Under the pieces are notes generated by a model that was given only the letters and a program-made list of their open reading frames with translations, made no database searches and was not told the DNA's origin. The translations under genes were made by a program, and so were the position numbers. A stretch of 47,443 bases of DNA from a virus, in IMG/VR virus record IMGVR_UViG_3300027973_000078, positions 1-47,443 of that record; one strand, 5' to 3'. The stretch's first letter is position 1, and each line of letters begins with the position of its first letter. Shown one piece after another: positions 25,520 to 32,377 of this stretch.

Positions 25520-25529
25520 ATTCCGTAAT
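25520..25529. promoter_or_regulatory. Shared operator-like element ATTCCGTAAT (site B)
   Basis: Identical to site A (7496-7505), with identical distances to both flanking -7 boxes. It lies between the ribbon-helix-helix gene and the head operon. Confidence 0.65.
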
Positions 25530-25554
25530 ATGAAAAGGGTTTTATTTTAAAATA

Positions 25555-25562
25555 TAATTTTG
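25555..25562 (+). promoter_or_regulatory. Late head operon promoter candidate
   Basis: TAATTTTG followed by CTTCA, sharing TTTGCTTCA with the tail operon promoter. It ends 6 bases before ATG 25569, so a near-leaderless message is predicted. Confidence 0.55.
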
Positions 25563-25568
25563 CTTCAT

Positions 25569-26573
25569 ATGAAAGAAATTTTATTATACGGTCCAATCTG
25601 GTCTGAATCATCATCAATCTTCATTAACGCTGTTAATGAATTAGAAGGTGATAATTTAACTGTTCGTATAAATAGCGGTGGCGGTGAACCAACTTATGGA
25701 TGGGGAATGGTTGCTAAATTTGCTGAATTTTCAGGAACAAAAAAAGTAAAAGTTGATGGTTCTGCATATTCAATGGCAGCGTTTTTCTGTTGTTATGCTG
25801 AAGATATTGAATGTTTAGATGTATCACAATTCTTGATTCACCGTGCTGCAATGTCGCAATGGTATGAACAAGAATACATGAGTGATTCAGAGCGTGACAA
25901 TTTAATAAACATTAATGTATCACTTGAAAAGGCATTCAGAAGCAAAATTGATGTTGCTAAATTTGAGCAAATAAAAGGTGTGAAAGTTAAAGACATTTTT
26001 TCTATGGAAAATAGAATTGATGTGTTTTTAACTGCAAGTGAAGCAAAGCAAATTGGATTAATTTCTAAAATCACAACAATCACACCAAAGAAAAAAACTG
26101 AAATAAATGCATCAATGAATCTTATTGCTGCATCTTATGGTTTTGACATCATGTCAATGAATAAACCAGCAATTGATTCTGCTGAAGAAAAAAAGGAATC
26201 CATAAAAAGCAATTCTAAAACCCAAATAAAAATGACAATTGAACAATTAAAAGCTGATCATCCTGAACTTTTTGTTCAAGTCACTGCATCAGCAATTAAA
26301 GAAGAAAAGGACCGTGTTGGTGCTTGGATGAAATTCATTGGTGCTGATGCTGATGCTGTTGTAAAAGGTATTGAATCAGGTGAAAACCTTGGACAAACTG
26401 CAATGGCTGATTTTACAGTTAAGATGATCACTAATGCTGGAACGGTTGAAAAAATCGGTGCTGAAGGTGCAGCAGTAGTAATTGAAACAAAAAAACCAGA
26501 AGGTGTTGAAAAAACGGCTGCTGAATTGTTTCAAGACAAAGTAAATGCTAGTTTAAACCCTGAAATTAAATAA
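25569..26573 (+). CDS. Prohead protease (ClpP/S49-like) with scaffold tail
   Basis: A 334-residue protein counted from ATG 25569; the frame opens with TTG 25560, but that lies inside the promoter box. Residues 1-160 form a ClpP-fold protease: INSGGGEPTYGWGM, the nucleophile Ser68 in GSAYSMAAF, His91 in FLIHRAAM, and a closing 'DVFLTASEAKQIGLI'. Residues about 165-334 are charged and probably helical, like a scaffold. An in-frame ATG at 26232 (TIEQLKADHPEL) after an A-rich stretch could produce the scaffold alone, as lambda C/Nu3 does. The decoration protein gene follows by 2 bases. Confidence 0.88.
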   Translation: MKEILLYGPIWSESSSIFINAVNELEGDNLTVRINSGGGEPTYGWGMVAKFAEFSGTKKVKVDGSAYSMAAFFCCYAEDIECLDVSQFLIHRAAMSQWYEQEYMSDSERDNLININVSLEKAFRSKIDVAKFEQIKGVKVKDIFSMENRIDVFLTASEAKQIGLISKITTITPKKKTEINASMNLIAASYGFDIMSMNKPAIDSAEEKKESIKSNSKTQIKMTIEQLKADHPELFVQVTASAIKEEKDRVGAWMKFIGADADAVVKGIESGENLGQTAMADFTVKMITNAGTVEKIGAEGAAVVIETKKPEGVEKTAAELFQDKVNASLNPEIK

Positions 26574-26575
26574 TT

Positions 26576-27010
26576 ATGTCAACAGGAACGAATGTTTTAG
26601 CGACTGCAAATCAGTCAATAACAAATTATGATTCATCAAAAATTTTCCTTTGGGAAAATGAATTTATCAATGCTACTGTTGAAGCTGGTCAATATGATGA
26701 TATATTACCAGGAACTTTAATGGGACGTGTTGCTGCAACAGGTATTGTTGTTCCTTTAGAATCAAATGCATCAGATGGTAGTCAATTTCCTTTAGGTATC
26801 TTGAATGGAACTGTTGTTGCAGGTGATTCAAAGATTGCTTCAATTTGTGTTTGTGGTGATGTTGATGAAGCATCAGTATTGTTCACAAAAGTTGGTGACA
26901 CATTGAATACAATTGTTTCTTCAAGAATTTTGCGTGATAGAATCCTTGGTGATACAAAAGGAATCAATTTGATTGCTGCTGTTCAATTGTCAAAATTGGA
27001 TAACCAATAA
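26576..27010 (+). CDS. Capsid decoration protein (lambda gpD-like)
   Basis: A 144-residue protein between protease/scaffold and major capsid genes, as lambda D lies between Nu3 and E. The sequence EAGQYDDILPGTLMGRVAATGIVVPLESNASDGSQFPLGILNGTVVAGD has the gpD plan of an 'aG..l..G.vla......y......dG...a.Gil' strand set. CGDVDEASVLF matches 'G.v....l'. It would trim threefold sites of the expanded capsid. Confidence 0.87.
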   Translation: MSTGTNVLATANQSITNYDSSKIFLWENEFINATVEAGQYDDILPGTLMGRVAATGIVVPLESNASDGSQFPLGILNGTVVAGDSKIASICVCGDVDEASVLFTKVGDTLNTIVSSRILRDRILGDTKGINLIAAVQLSKLDNQ

Positions 27011-27049
27011 TTAAATATTAATCAAAACAAAAATTTAAAAATTTAAAAG

Positions 27050-28237
27050 ATGAAAAGTATTTTCACAATTTTAATGACATTCATTGCATCCTTGGTAATT
27101 TCAAGCGCATTGTTTGCAGGTCAAAATTTAGGCCTTACATTCGCTGGAATGGTTGGTGTTTCAGTTTTAGCACCACAAAGCATGACAGGATTTGCATTTG
27201 AAACAATTTCACCGCTTCAAGCACGTGGAATCTATACAGATACAATGATTGCAATTTTCCGTGAAAGAATTCCAGTAATGAGTTTTTTACGTTCGTTCTT
27301 CCCTGCAAGAACAACAATGACTAAATATGTTAGTATTGAAGTTCAACGTGGAACAGAACGTGTTGCTGTTGATGTTATGCGTGGAACAAATGGTAATAGA
27401 AACAAAAGTACATTGTCAACAATGAAAACGTTTTTACCTCCATATTTCAACGAATTCTTTTTAGCTAATGAACTTGATGTTTATGACCGTGCAATTGGTT
27501 CAACAGATCCACAAGCAATGGTTGATTTTTCACGTGAATCAGCACAAGAATTGGCAAAACTTAGAGATAAGATTGATAGAGCAGTTGAATTGATGTGTGC
27601 GCAAATCTTTGAATTTGGAATCATTACACTTGTGAATGGTGATAATGTTGATTTCAAAAGAAAAGCGGCTTCATTAGTTGCAAACGTTGCTGGAAATACT
27701 TGGGCAACTGGTACTGTTTCACCTTATGACACATTAAAAGCTGGTGCAAAGTTCTTGCGTGAAACTGGGAAAGTAATGGGTGCAAACTTCAATGTGATTT
27801 TGGGTGCAACAGCACTTGACAATTTCTTAAGCAACGCAATTGTTCTTGGAAGAAATGACATTAAGAACTTGACATTGGATCAGATTTCATCACCTGTTAA
27901 AAATGCAGTTGGTGCATCATATCACGGACGTGTAACTGCTGGTGCATACACATTTGATTTGTGGACATATCCTGAAGTATATGAAGATGTAAATGGTGCT
28001 GTTCAACCATATGTTAATCCAAAAAAAGTTGTAATTCTTCCAGAAACAACAAACTTTGAATTGGCTTATGGATTGATTCCACAATTAATGAATGGTGGTG
28101 CGCCTCAAACAGGACAATTCTTGATTAAAGATTTTGTTGATGAACGTGCAATGGCACATGAAGTTCATATCATGTCAGCACCAATTCCAATTCCAGTTGC
28201 AATTGATCAGATGTACACTGTTCAAGTGGTTGCATAA
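27050..28237 (+). CDS. Major capsid protein (lambda gpE family)
   Basis: A 395-residue capsid protein. After residue 50 it follows the gpE family: FLRSFFPARTTMTKYVSIEVQRGTERVAVDVMRGTNGN, then LPPYFNEFFLANELDVYDRAIG, and the E-type helix FSRESAQELAKLRDKIDRAVELMCAQIFEFGIITL. FNVILGATALDNFLSN and GAYTFDLWTYPEVYED follow in order. Odd point: residues 1-24 (MKSIFTILMTFIASLVISSA and on) look like a signal peptide. That segment would normally not be on a capsid protein; the prohead protease may remove it, or the start may be later (ATG at residue 34). Confidence 0.9.
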   Translation: MKSIFTILMTFIASLVISSALFAGQNLGLTFAGMVGVSVLAPQSMTGFAFETISPLQARGIYTDTMIAIFRERIPVMSFLRSFFPARTTMTKYVSIEVQRGTERVAVDVMRGTNGNRNKSTLSTMKTFLPPYFNEFFLANELDVYDRAIGSTDPQAMVDFSRESAQELAKLRDKIDRAVELMCAQIFEFGIITLVNGDNVDFKRKAASLVANVAGNTWATGTVSPYDTLKAGAKFLRETGKVMGANFNVILGATALDNFLSNAIVLGRNDIKNLTLDQISSPVKNAVGASYHGRVTAGAYTFDLWTYPEVYEDVNGAVQPYVNPKKVVILPETTNFELAYGLIPQLMNGGAPQTGQFLIKDFVDERAMAHEVHIMSAPIPIPVAIDQMYTVQVVA

Positions 28238-28262
28238 TCTGAATTGAAATAATTAAATATTG

Positions 28263-28295
28263 AAAACCACCATTTTAAAATGGTGGTTTTTTTTT
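28263..28295 (+). terminator. Intrinsic terminator after the capsid gene
   Basis: AAAACCACCATTTT and its exact complement AAAATGGTGGTTTT form a 14-bp perfect palindrome (28263-28290), followed by five more Ts. It separates the abundant capsid message from the next genes. Confidence 0.85.
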
Positions 28296-28313
28296 ATTGT
28301 ATTCAAAAATCAT

Positions 28314-28321
28314 TATATTTG
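28314..28321 (+). promoter_or_regulatory. Promoter candidate for connector genes
   Basis: TATATTTG, a good -7 box, 33 bases before ATG 28355 and just after the capsid terminator. TTG at 28297-28299 is nearer than the usual -33 spacing. Confidence 0.5.
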
Positions 28322-28354
28322 AGTTCAAAATATTATTAATTAATAAATCAAGTT

Positions 28355-28696
28355 ATGAAATACACCGTTATTGCATTGTCAGTTCAAGGAAAAGGAAAAA
28401 AGATTTTCAACGCTGGTGACATTGTTACAGAAGAAAATTTTCCAGAAGGAAATATTCCTGGTTTAATTTCTAGTGGATTCTTGTCTGAAGGTTTTTTAGA
28501 TGAATCTGAAGAATTGGAATCTGAAGAATTGGAATCCGAAGAATTGGAAGATGCAGTAATTCTAAAAACGGATGTGTTAAATAAAAAACAAATCATTGCC
28601 AAATTAAAAGAATTGAGATCAGAAGATGATTCAGTTGTTTTTGATGCAAATGATGATAAACAAACGTTGCTTGACTATTTAAACACATTAGTTTAA
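28355..28696 (+). CDS. Head protein with GT-shared N-terminal domain and HeH end
   Basis: A 113-residue protein directly after the major capsid gene. Residues 1-46 form a small domain (GKKIFNAGDIVTEENF...NIPGLISSGFLSEG) also present at the start of the glycosyltransferase at 5912-6841. Residues 50-65 are a repeat of SEELE (three 15-bp units). Residues about 75-112 (LNKKQIIAKLKEL...FDANDDKQTLLDYL) fit an HeH/LEM-like helix-extended-helix motif, common in phage head-completion proteins. It probably joins head and tail or decorates the capsid. The stop overlaps the next gene's ATG by one base. Confidence 0.72.
   Translation: MKYTVIALSVQGKGKKIFNAGDIVTEENFPEGNIPGLISSGFLSEGFLDESEELESEELESEELEDAVILKTDVLNKKQIIAKLKELRSEDDSVVFDANDDKQTLLDYLNTLV
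28502..28546 (+). repeat. Three tandem 15-bp repeats in a head protein
   Basis: The unit GAATCTGAAGAATTG occurs twice exactly and a third time with one change (T to C). It encodes ESEEL each time. Being in-frame, copy number can change by slippage and only alters an acidic linker. Confidence 0.9.
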
Positions 28697-29055
28697 TGAA
28701 TCTAGTTGATAGAGCAAAACAGGACATTCAAACAATCACATCAAATTCTTCGGAATTTGGTGTGCCTGTTGTGTTTTTAGCACCTACAAGTGAAACGGTG
28801 ACAATCAACTGTCTTGAATCAACACACCACACTTCATTTGATTCTACTGGTGAAAAAATAAACTCAAAGCAAGCGCAAATTGCTGTTTCTGAATTATTGC
28901 TGATTTCATCAAATTATCCATATATTGATTCAAATGATGAAGTTTCATTCAAAGATCATTTATTAACCTTTGGAGGTAAAACAATGATTGTCAATCAATG
29001 GTTTCCTGATAGAACTGCATCGTTAATTGTTTTAATACTTGGTGAATATGAGTAA
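28696..29055 (+). CDS. Head-tail connector protein, candidate
   Basis: A 119-residue protein located between the HeH head protein and the tail terminator candidate. It has a beta-rich centre (VPVVFLAPTSETVTINCLES; SELLLISSNYPYIDSNDEVSFKDHLLTFGGKTMIVNQWFPD), which fits the small beta-barrel of gpFII-like head-tail stoppers. FKDHLLTFGGKTMIV resembles 'v....y.v..v..d' strands of that family. Its stop overlaps the next start by 8 bases. Function inferred from size, order and fold type. Confidence 0.65.
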   Translation: MNLVDRAKQDIQTITSNSSEFGVPVVFLAPTSETVTINCLESTHHTSFDSTGEKINSKQAQIAVSELLLISSNYPYIDSNDEVSFKDHLLTFGGKTMIVNQWFPDRTASLIVLILGEYE

Positions 29056-29653
29056 AATTAACGCCATAATTCCACAATTTAATTTTGATTTAATTGCTGA
29101 TAGGCTTGCAAGTATTATTGCTATTGAATTGAATTATCAAGTTGCTGTTGATTATGATGATAAAATTGATGCAAAGGTATTCATTGAACGTTCAATTCCA
29201 ATTGATGCTTCAGAACTTCCAATGGTGAATGTTGCCTTTGCTGGTGCTGATTATGACAATAAAAAGCAAACATCAAAGGATGGTTCATACACGTTTGAAA
29301 TTGATGCTTACACAAAATCAAAAACTGATGCTTCTGAAATGTCAGATAAAAAAGCCACAAAAACACTTCAAAGAATTCTTGGAATAATAAATTATGTGCT
29401 TGAACATCCAGCATATAAAACGCTTGATTTTGCACCAGGCTTTATTGCAACAACACTTGTTCAATCAATAAAGATTCAAGATCCAAAAGGTGCAAAAGAT
29501 GTTGATTCTGTAAAAATGGGACGAATTTCTTTTGCTGTTCGTGTTTGGGAATCAACAACAGATGAACCAGTTACAAATGTTTTACAATATAATACACAAG
29601 TTCAAATTGAAGAATCTGAACAAGGATATTACTATCAGGTGTTAAATACTTGA
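29048..29653 (+). CDS. Tail terminator / completion protein, candidate
   Basis: A 201-residue protein from ATG 29048, which overlaps the previous stop (ATGAGTAA); a TTG frame start at 29039 is less likely. ADRLASIIAIELNYQ is an initial helix. 'LPMVNVAFAGADYDNKKQTSKDGSYTFEIDAYTKSKTD' (about 54-92) is a beta hairpin of the kind seen in gpU-like tail terminators, and DKKATKTLQRILGIINYVLEHP a following helix. This is the last head/tail gene of the late block. It would close the tube end and bind the head connector. Confidence 0.62.
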   Translation: MSKINAIIPQFNFDLIADRLASIIAIELNYQVAVDYDDKIDAKVFIERSIPIDASELPMVNVAFAGADYDNKKQTSKDGSYTFEIDAYTKSKTDASEMSDKKATKTLQRILGIINYVLEHPAYKTLDFAPGFIATTLVQSIKIQDPKGAKDVDSVKMGRISFAVRVWESTTDEPVTNVLQYNTQVQIEESEQGYYYQVLNT

Positions 29654-29711
29654 TTTTTTTATTAATTTAGCAAAAAAAAATCTACTTTATGACAACACTA
29701 AAAATTAATTG

Positions 29712-29999
29712 ATGCAGTATTTGGATATTATTTTTGCAAGCATACTTGCTATTATAGGCTATTTTTTAAAGGACATTCATTCATCATTTAAAGAACACAA
29801 AAAATGTTCTGATCAACAACATTTGCAGTTCAGTGAAGAAGTTGGAAAATTGAAGGGTAAAATTGAAATGGTTCAACAACAAGCAACAAATGACATTAGC
29901 AGAATTGAACAATTAACGCAATTGAAATTAGATCAAATATCAAAGGATGTTTCAGAATTAAGTAAATTTTTGCACCAATTCATAAACGCTAAGCCATGA
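29712..29999 (+). CDS. Membrane-anchored coiled-coil protein, lysis region
   Basis: A 95-residue protein from ATG 29712. Residues about 4-20 (LDIIFASILAIIGYFL) form one membrane helix. Residues 30-90 are a charged coiled coil (EEVGKLKGKIEMVQQQ and on). The layout is that of small holin-associated or spanin-like proteins. It starts right after a seven-codon mini-frame (29689-29712, TGATG), and its end overlaps the next ATG (ATGA). The neighbour is a two-helix holin candidate. Confidence 0.55.
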   Translation: MQYLDIIFASILAIIGYFLKDIHSSFKEHKKCSDQQHLQFSEEVGKLKGKIEMVQQQATNDISRIEQLTQLKLDQISKDVSELSKFLHQFINAKP

Positions 30000-30226
30000 G
30001 TTTTATCACCAACATAATTCATGATACTTTAAAAAAAGAAGTAAACGGAACTGTTCAGTGGAATAGCCTTCGAATCATGCGTTTTGTAGGTTTCAATTTG
30101 TGCATGTTCATTTTTATGGGTGATTATTTCATGCATGGTTTCAGACTTGAATCTTGGCTTACTGTAATTGGATTTGCATTTGGAACTAGACTTATTGATG
30201 CTGGTTCAAAGAAATTAGAAAAATAA
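29996..30226 (+). CDS. Holin candidate
   Basis: A 76-residue protein with two probable membrane helices, about residues 27-45 (IMRFVGFNLCMFIFMGDYF) and 50-66 (LESWLTVIGFAFGTRLI), separated by a short loop, with a positively charged C-terminus (DAGSKKLEK). This is the class II holin plan. It overlaps the coiled-coil gene by 4 bases and lies before the spanin and endolysin candidates, although a 0.7 kb segment separates them. Confidence 0.6.
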   Translation: MSFITNIIHDTLKKEVNGTVQWNSLRIMRFVGFNLCMFIFMGDYFMHGFRLESWLTVIGFAFGTRLIDAGSKKLEK

Positions 30227-30248
30227 ATTATTCACCTCATCAGTTAAA

Positions 30249-30447
30249 GCATTTTAACCCCTACGGGTCGAAAGAAAATTTATTTTCTGAAATAGAAAAC
30301 AATCATTTTTCTTTCTTTTAAAATGCGAAGACCGACAAATTTAAACAAAAAAACCAAAGCTAAGTTACATAATATGCGTTATAAAACTGAAAAAGCCTTA
30401 TAACGAAATTTTATGTAAAATAGCCACACTCGAATTATACTAATTCG
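30249..30447 (+). ncRNA. Structured RNA candidate
   Basis: A dense set of perfect stems. GCATTTTAA/TTAAAATGC (30249-30257 with 30318-30326) encloses a hairpin AGAAAA/TTTTCT (30273-30288). TTACATAA/TTATGTAA (30365-30372 with 30411-30418) encloses CGTTATAA/TTATAACG (30377-30384 with 30398-30405). CGAATTA/TAATTCG (30431-30447) is closed by a three-base loop. No protein frame fits this stretch. The order of stems suggests a folded RNA or recombination site, not an mRNA leader. Type unknown. Confidence 0.4.
30328..30340 (+). repeat. 13-bp inverted repeat, left arm
   Basis: AAGACCGACAAAT is the exact reverse complement of 30848-30860. The arms enclose about 0.5 kb with hairpins and one small gene. 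Confidence 0.7.
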
Positions 30448-30538
30448 TTTCTTATTGATTAAACTTTTAAAAAAAAAAATATGATAATTTATAGAATTAT
30501 AAGAAGGTTTTTTTGTGTAATTTTTTGGAGTATTGTAT

Positions 30539-30760
30539 TTAAACGATTTTTAGATTTTCGAACATTTGCGGTATATCATAAAGGTCGTCATTATATGTTT
30601 CCAATAAATCTTCATTACCTAGAAGAGTAACTAAAATACAACTTGTTCTTGCTATATAATCAATTTCTATATTTGAATATTCAGGATTTGTTTTCTTTAA
30701 TTGATTAACTGCTTGTTTAAATTGCTTAAAAAATTTTATATTTAATTCGTAATGCTTCAT
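30539..30760 (-). CDS. Small protein of unknown function in the hairpin segment
   Basis: A 73-residue protein that I do not recognise. It is a soluble, mostly helical sequence (FFKQFKQAVNQLKKTNPEYSNIEIDYIARTSCILVTLLG), with an acidic end (EDLLETYNDDLYDI). It lies alone on the minus strand, inside a 13-bp inverted repeat, in a segment unlike its surroundings. A competing plus-strand frame of 49 codons (30481-30630) overlaps it; the minus frame has the more protein-like composition. It may be cargo of an acquired segment. Confidence 0.45.
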   Translation of the reverse strand: MKHYELNIKFFKQFKQAVNQLKKTNPEYSNIEIDYIARTSCILVTLLGNEDLLETYNDDLYDIPQMFENLKIV

Positions 30761-30847
30761 TGTTAATTTACTTACACATTTTTCGTTTATCTACCTTATA
30801 AATCTACTTTTTTCTCATGCTTCGAAAACAGATTTATGCAGTAGAGC

Positions 30848-30860
30848 ATTTGTCGGTCTT
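30848..30860 (+). repeat. 13-bp inverted repeat, right arm
   Basis: ATTTGTCGGTCTT, exact reverse complement of 30328-30340. Confidence 0.7.
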
Positions 30861-30902
30861 TTGACGTACATATTTAAAAAACCATATTTAAAATATTTTT
30901 TG

Positions 30903-30910
30903 TAAGTTTG
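30903..30910 (+). promoter_or_regulatory. Promoter candidate for the spanin gene
   Basis: TAAGTTTG matches TAnnTTTG and lies 26 bases before ATG 30937. No clear -33 TTTG; the region before it is AT-rich. Confidence 0.45.
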
Positions 30911-30936
30911 AAATATGAAACTAAAAATCTGATTAA

Positions 30937-31551
30937 ATGAAATCACCATTCAAATTCAAATTAAAAAATGGAATGATCCTTGATTTGAGGGTTATAATAA
31001 CTTTTGTTCTTAGCGCTGTTTTAACTGGGTTTCTTTTTGCATGCCTTATAAGTTGTTCAAGTCAACAATACCACTATGATAAATTCATTCAGAAGGGTGG
31101 AAAAATCAATTGTGACAATGATACGATATGGAAAAAAGATACAACCTATCTTGAAGGCAAAATGATAATTGATTCATTTCCTATTCCATGTGATTGTTCA
31201 AAAGCAGAAATCAAACCTTCAAATAGAGAGGTGCGAAGAATGGACAAACAAGAACGTGCATATTGGAAAACAATTGAACGCCAATTAAAAATAAAAGGCA
31301 AAAATACTGAAGATTCATTGAAACAGATTGTTAAAATTGAAAGACAAAATGTAAAAAATGAACGCCAAAAAACAAAACAGATTAAAAGTGACAATCATCA
31401 AGCATCCGTTCAAATAAGACAATTAACAAAACAAATTAGATCAGAAAACAAAAACGGATGGATTAATTTAATAAAATGGATTTTAATCCTGGCAATTATT
31501 TTATTTGTCATGTATGTGATTTATAGAATCATCCGTGTAATTCCTAAATAG
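30937..31551 (+). CDS. Unimolecular spanin candidate (lipoprotein plus C-terminal TM)
   Basis: A 204-residue protein with a lipobox near the start (hydrophobic 19-37, then LISC40) and a C-terminal membrane helix (about 176-198, NLIKWILILAIILFVMYVIYR). Between them is a charged, helical region (about 95-170). This is the layout of u-spanins, such as phage T1 gp11, which bridge outer and inner membrane and fuse them in lysis. The region just after the lipobox includes WKKDTTYLEGKMIIDSF. The 19-residue segment before the hydrophobic core is longer than usual. It lies just before the endolysin candidate. Confidence 0.7.
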   Translation: MKSPFKFKLKNGMILDLRVIITFVLSAVLTGFLFACLISCSSQQYHYDKFIQKGGKINCDNDTIWKKDTTYLEGKMIIDSFPIPCDCSKAEIKPSNREVRRMDKQERAYWKTIERQLKIKGKNTEDSLKQIVKIERQNVKNERQKTKQIKSDNHQASVQIRQLTKQIRSENKNGWINLIKWILILAIILFVMYVIYRIIRVIPK

Positions 31552-31593
31552 TAACTAATAAATAAACCATATAAAACGAAAAAAATAAACCAT

Positions 31594-32202
31594 ATGAAAC
31601 AACCAACGTTACAAGAAATCAAAGATTCTTTACTGAAAAACAGAATGACTGTTTTCAACCAGCCTTATTCTGTGAATTTAGGTGGAATTAGAACTGTTGA
31701 CAATGCGGCAAACACATTCAATGATTGGCTATTTGCTTTTTATTATGATTCAAATCAAGTAATTCAAGGTATTGTTGTTCCTGGAACAACTGATGCTGGT
31801 GTTTATTACCGTGAACACCCAATGAACAAACAAGGTGTTGCAATTATTCAACACAATGTTCAACATTTTGGTGCGTATCAATTGCAAGATCCGATAAAGC
31901 ATAAAGGGCAATTAGGACACAATAAAAGAAAAGCATTCAGGCAAGTGAAATCAATGCTTTATTGGCGTGATAACGATCTTGATAGAACACTTGATTTTGA
32001 AGGTAAAACATATAATGAAATTGCATACACCAATGGACATTACATGGGGACTGTTGGAAATCAAGTCAACAATTGGTCTGCTGGATGTTGGGGTGCAACT
32101 GAAGCAAACATGAATAAATTATTTGCAATTGGTGATATTCAGATAAGCAAATTAAAATCTGATTATTTTTCATTCTCATTGATCCATGAAAACAATTTTT
32201 AA
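31594..32202 (+). CDS. Endolysin candidate (YkuD-like Cys signature)
   Basis: A 202-residue soluble protein in the place of the endolysin, after holin and spanin candidates and before a terminator. NNWSAGCWGA (159-168) with His149 upstream resembles the H-x(n)-S-x-G-C signature of L,D-transpeptidase-like enzymes. 'VAIIQHNVQHFGAYQLQD' and 'HKGQLGHNKRKAFRQVK' follow a pattern I have seen in Bacteroidota phage lysins. No signal peptide. The substrate would be peptidoglycan peptide stems, but a precise family cannot be named. Confidence 0.6.
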   Translation: MKQPTLQEIKDSLLKNRMTVFNQPYSVNLGGIRTVDNAANTFNDWLFAFYYDSNQVIQGIVVPGTTDAGVYYREHPMNKQGVAIIQHNVQHFGAYQLQDPIKHKGQLGHNKRKAFRQVKSMLYWRDNDLDRTLDFEGKTYNEIAYTNGHYMGTVGNQVNNWSAGCWGATEANMNKLFAIGDIQISKLKSDYFSFSLIHENNF

Positions 32203-32240
32203 AACAATAAAATAATCATTCTACCCAAATGTTATTTTTT

Positions 32241-32275
32241 AAACCAGCACCATTGATTTGAATGCTGGTTTTTTT
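32241..32275 (+). terminator. Terminator after the lysis genes
   Basis: AAACCAGCA and TGCTGGTTT form a 9-bp stem with a 13-base loop and a T-run. It ends the plus-strand late/lysis unit. Confidence 0.85.
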
Positions 32276-32281
32276 ATACAT

Positions 32282-32316
32282 AAAAAAAACCATTCATTTC
32301 TGAATGGTTCTTTTTT
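32282..32316. terminator. Terminator for the minus-strand recombination operon
   Basis: ACCATTCA/TGAATGGT (32289-32296 with 32301-32308), loop TTTC, with an A-run before and a T-run after. On the minus strand the stem is followed by seven Ts, just past the RecT gene; it can act on both strands. Confidence 0.8.
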
Positions 32317-32377
32317 ACGTCTGGCAAACATAAATTGTAACGACAAAATTACAATCAAATATAATTATTTAAATTGA

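Noticed and set aside
30481-30630. A 49-codon plus-strand frame starting MIIYRIIRRFFC
   Set aside because: It overlaps the minus-strand gene 30539-30760, and its Phe/Ile/Arg-rich composition resembles a chance frame in AT-rich DNA. It cannot be excluded fully.
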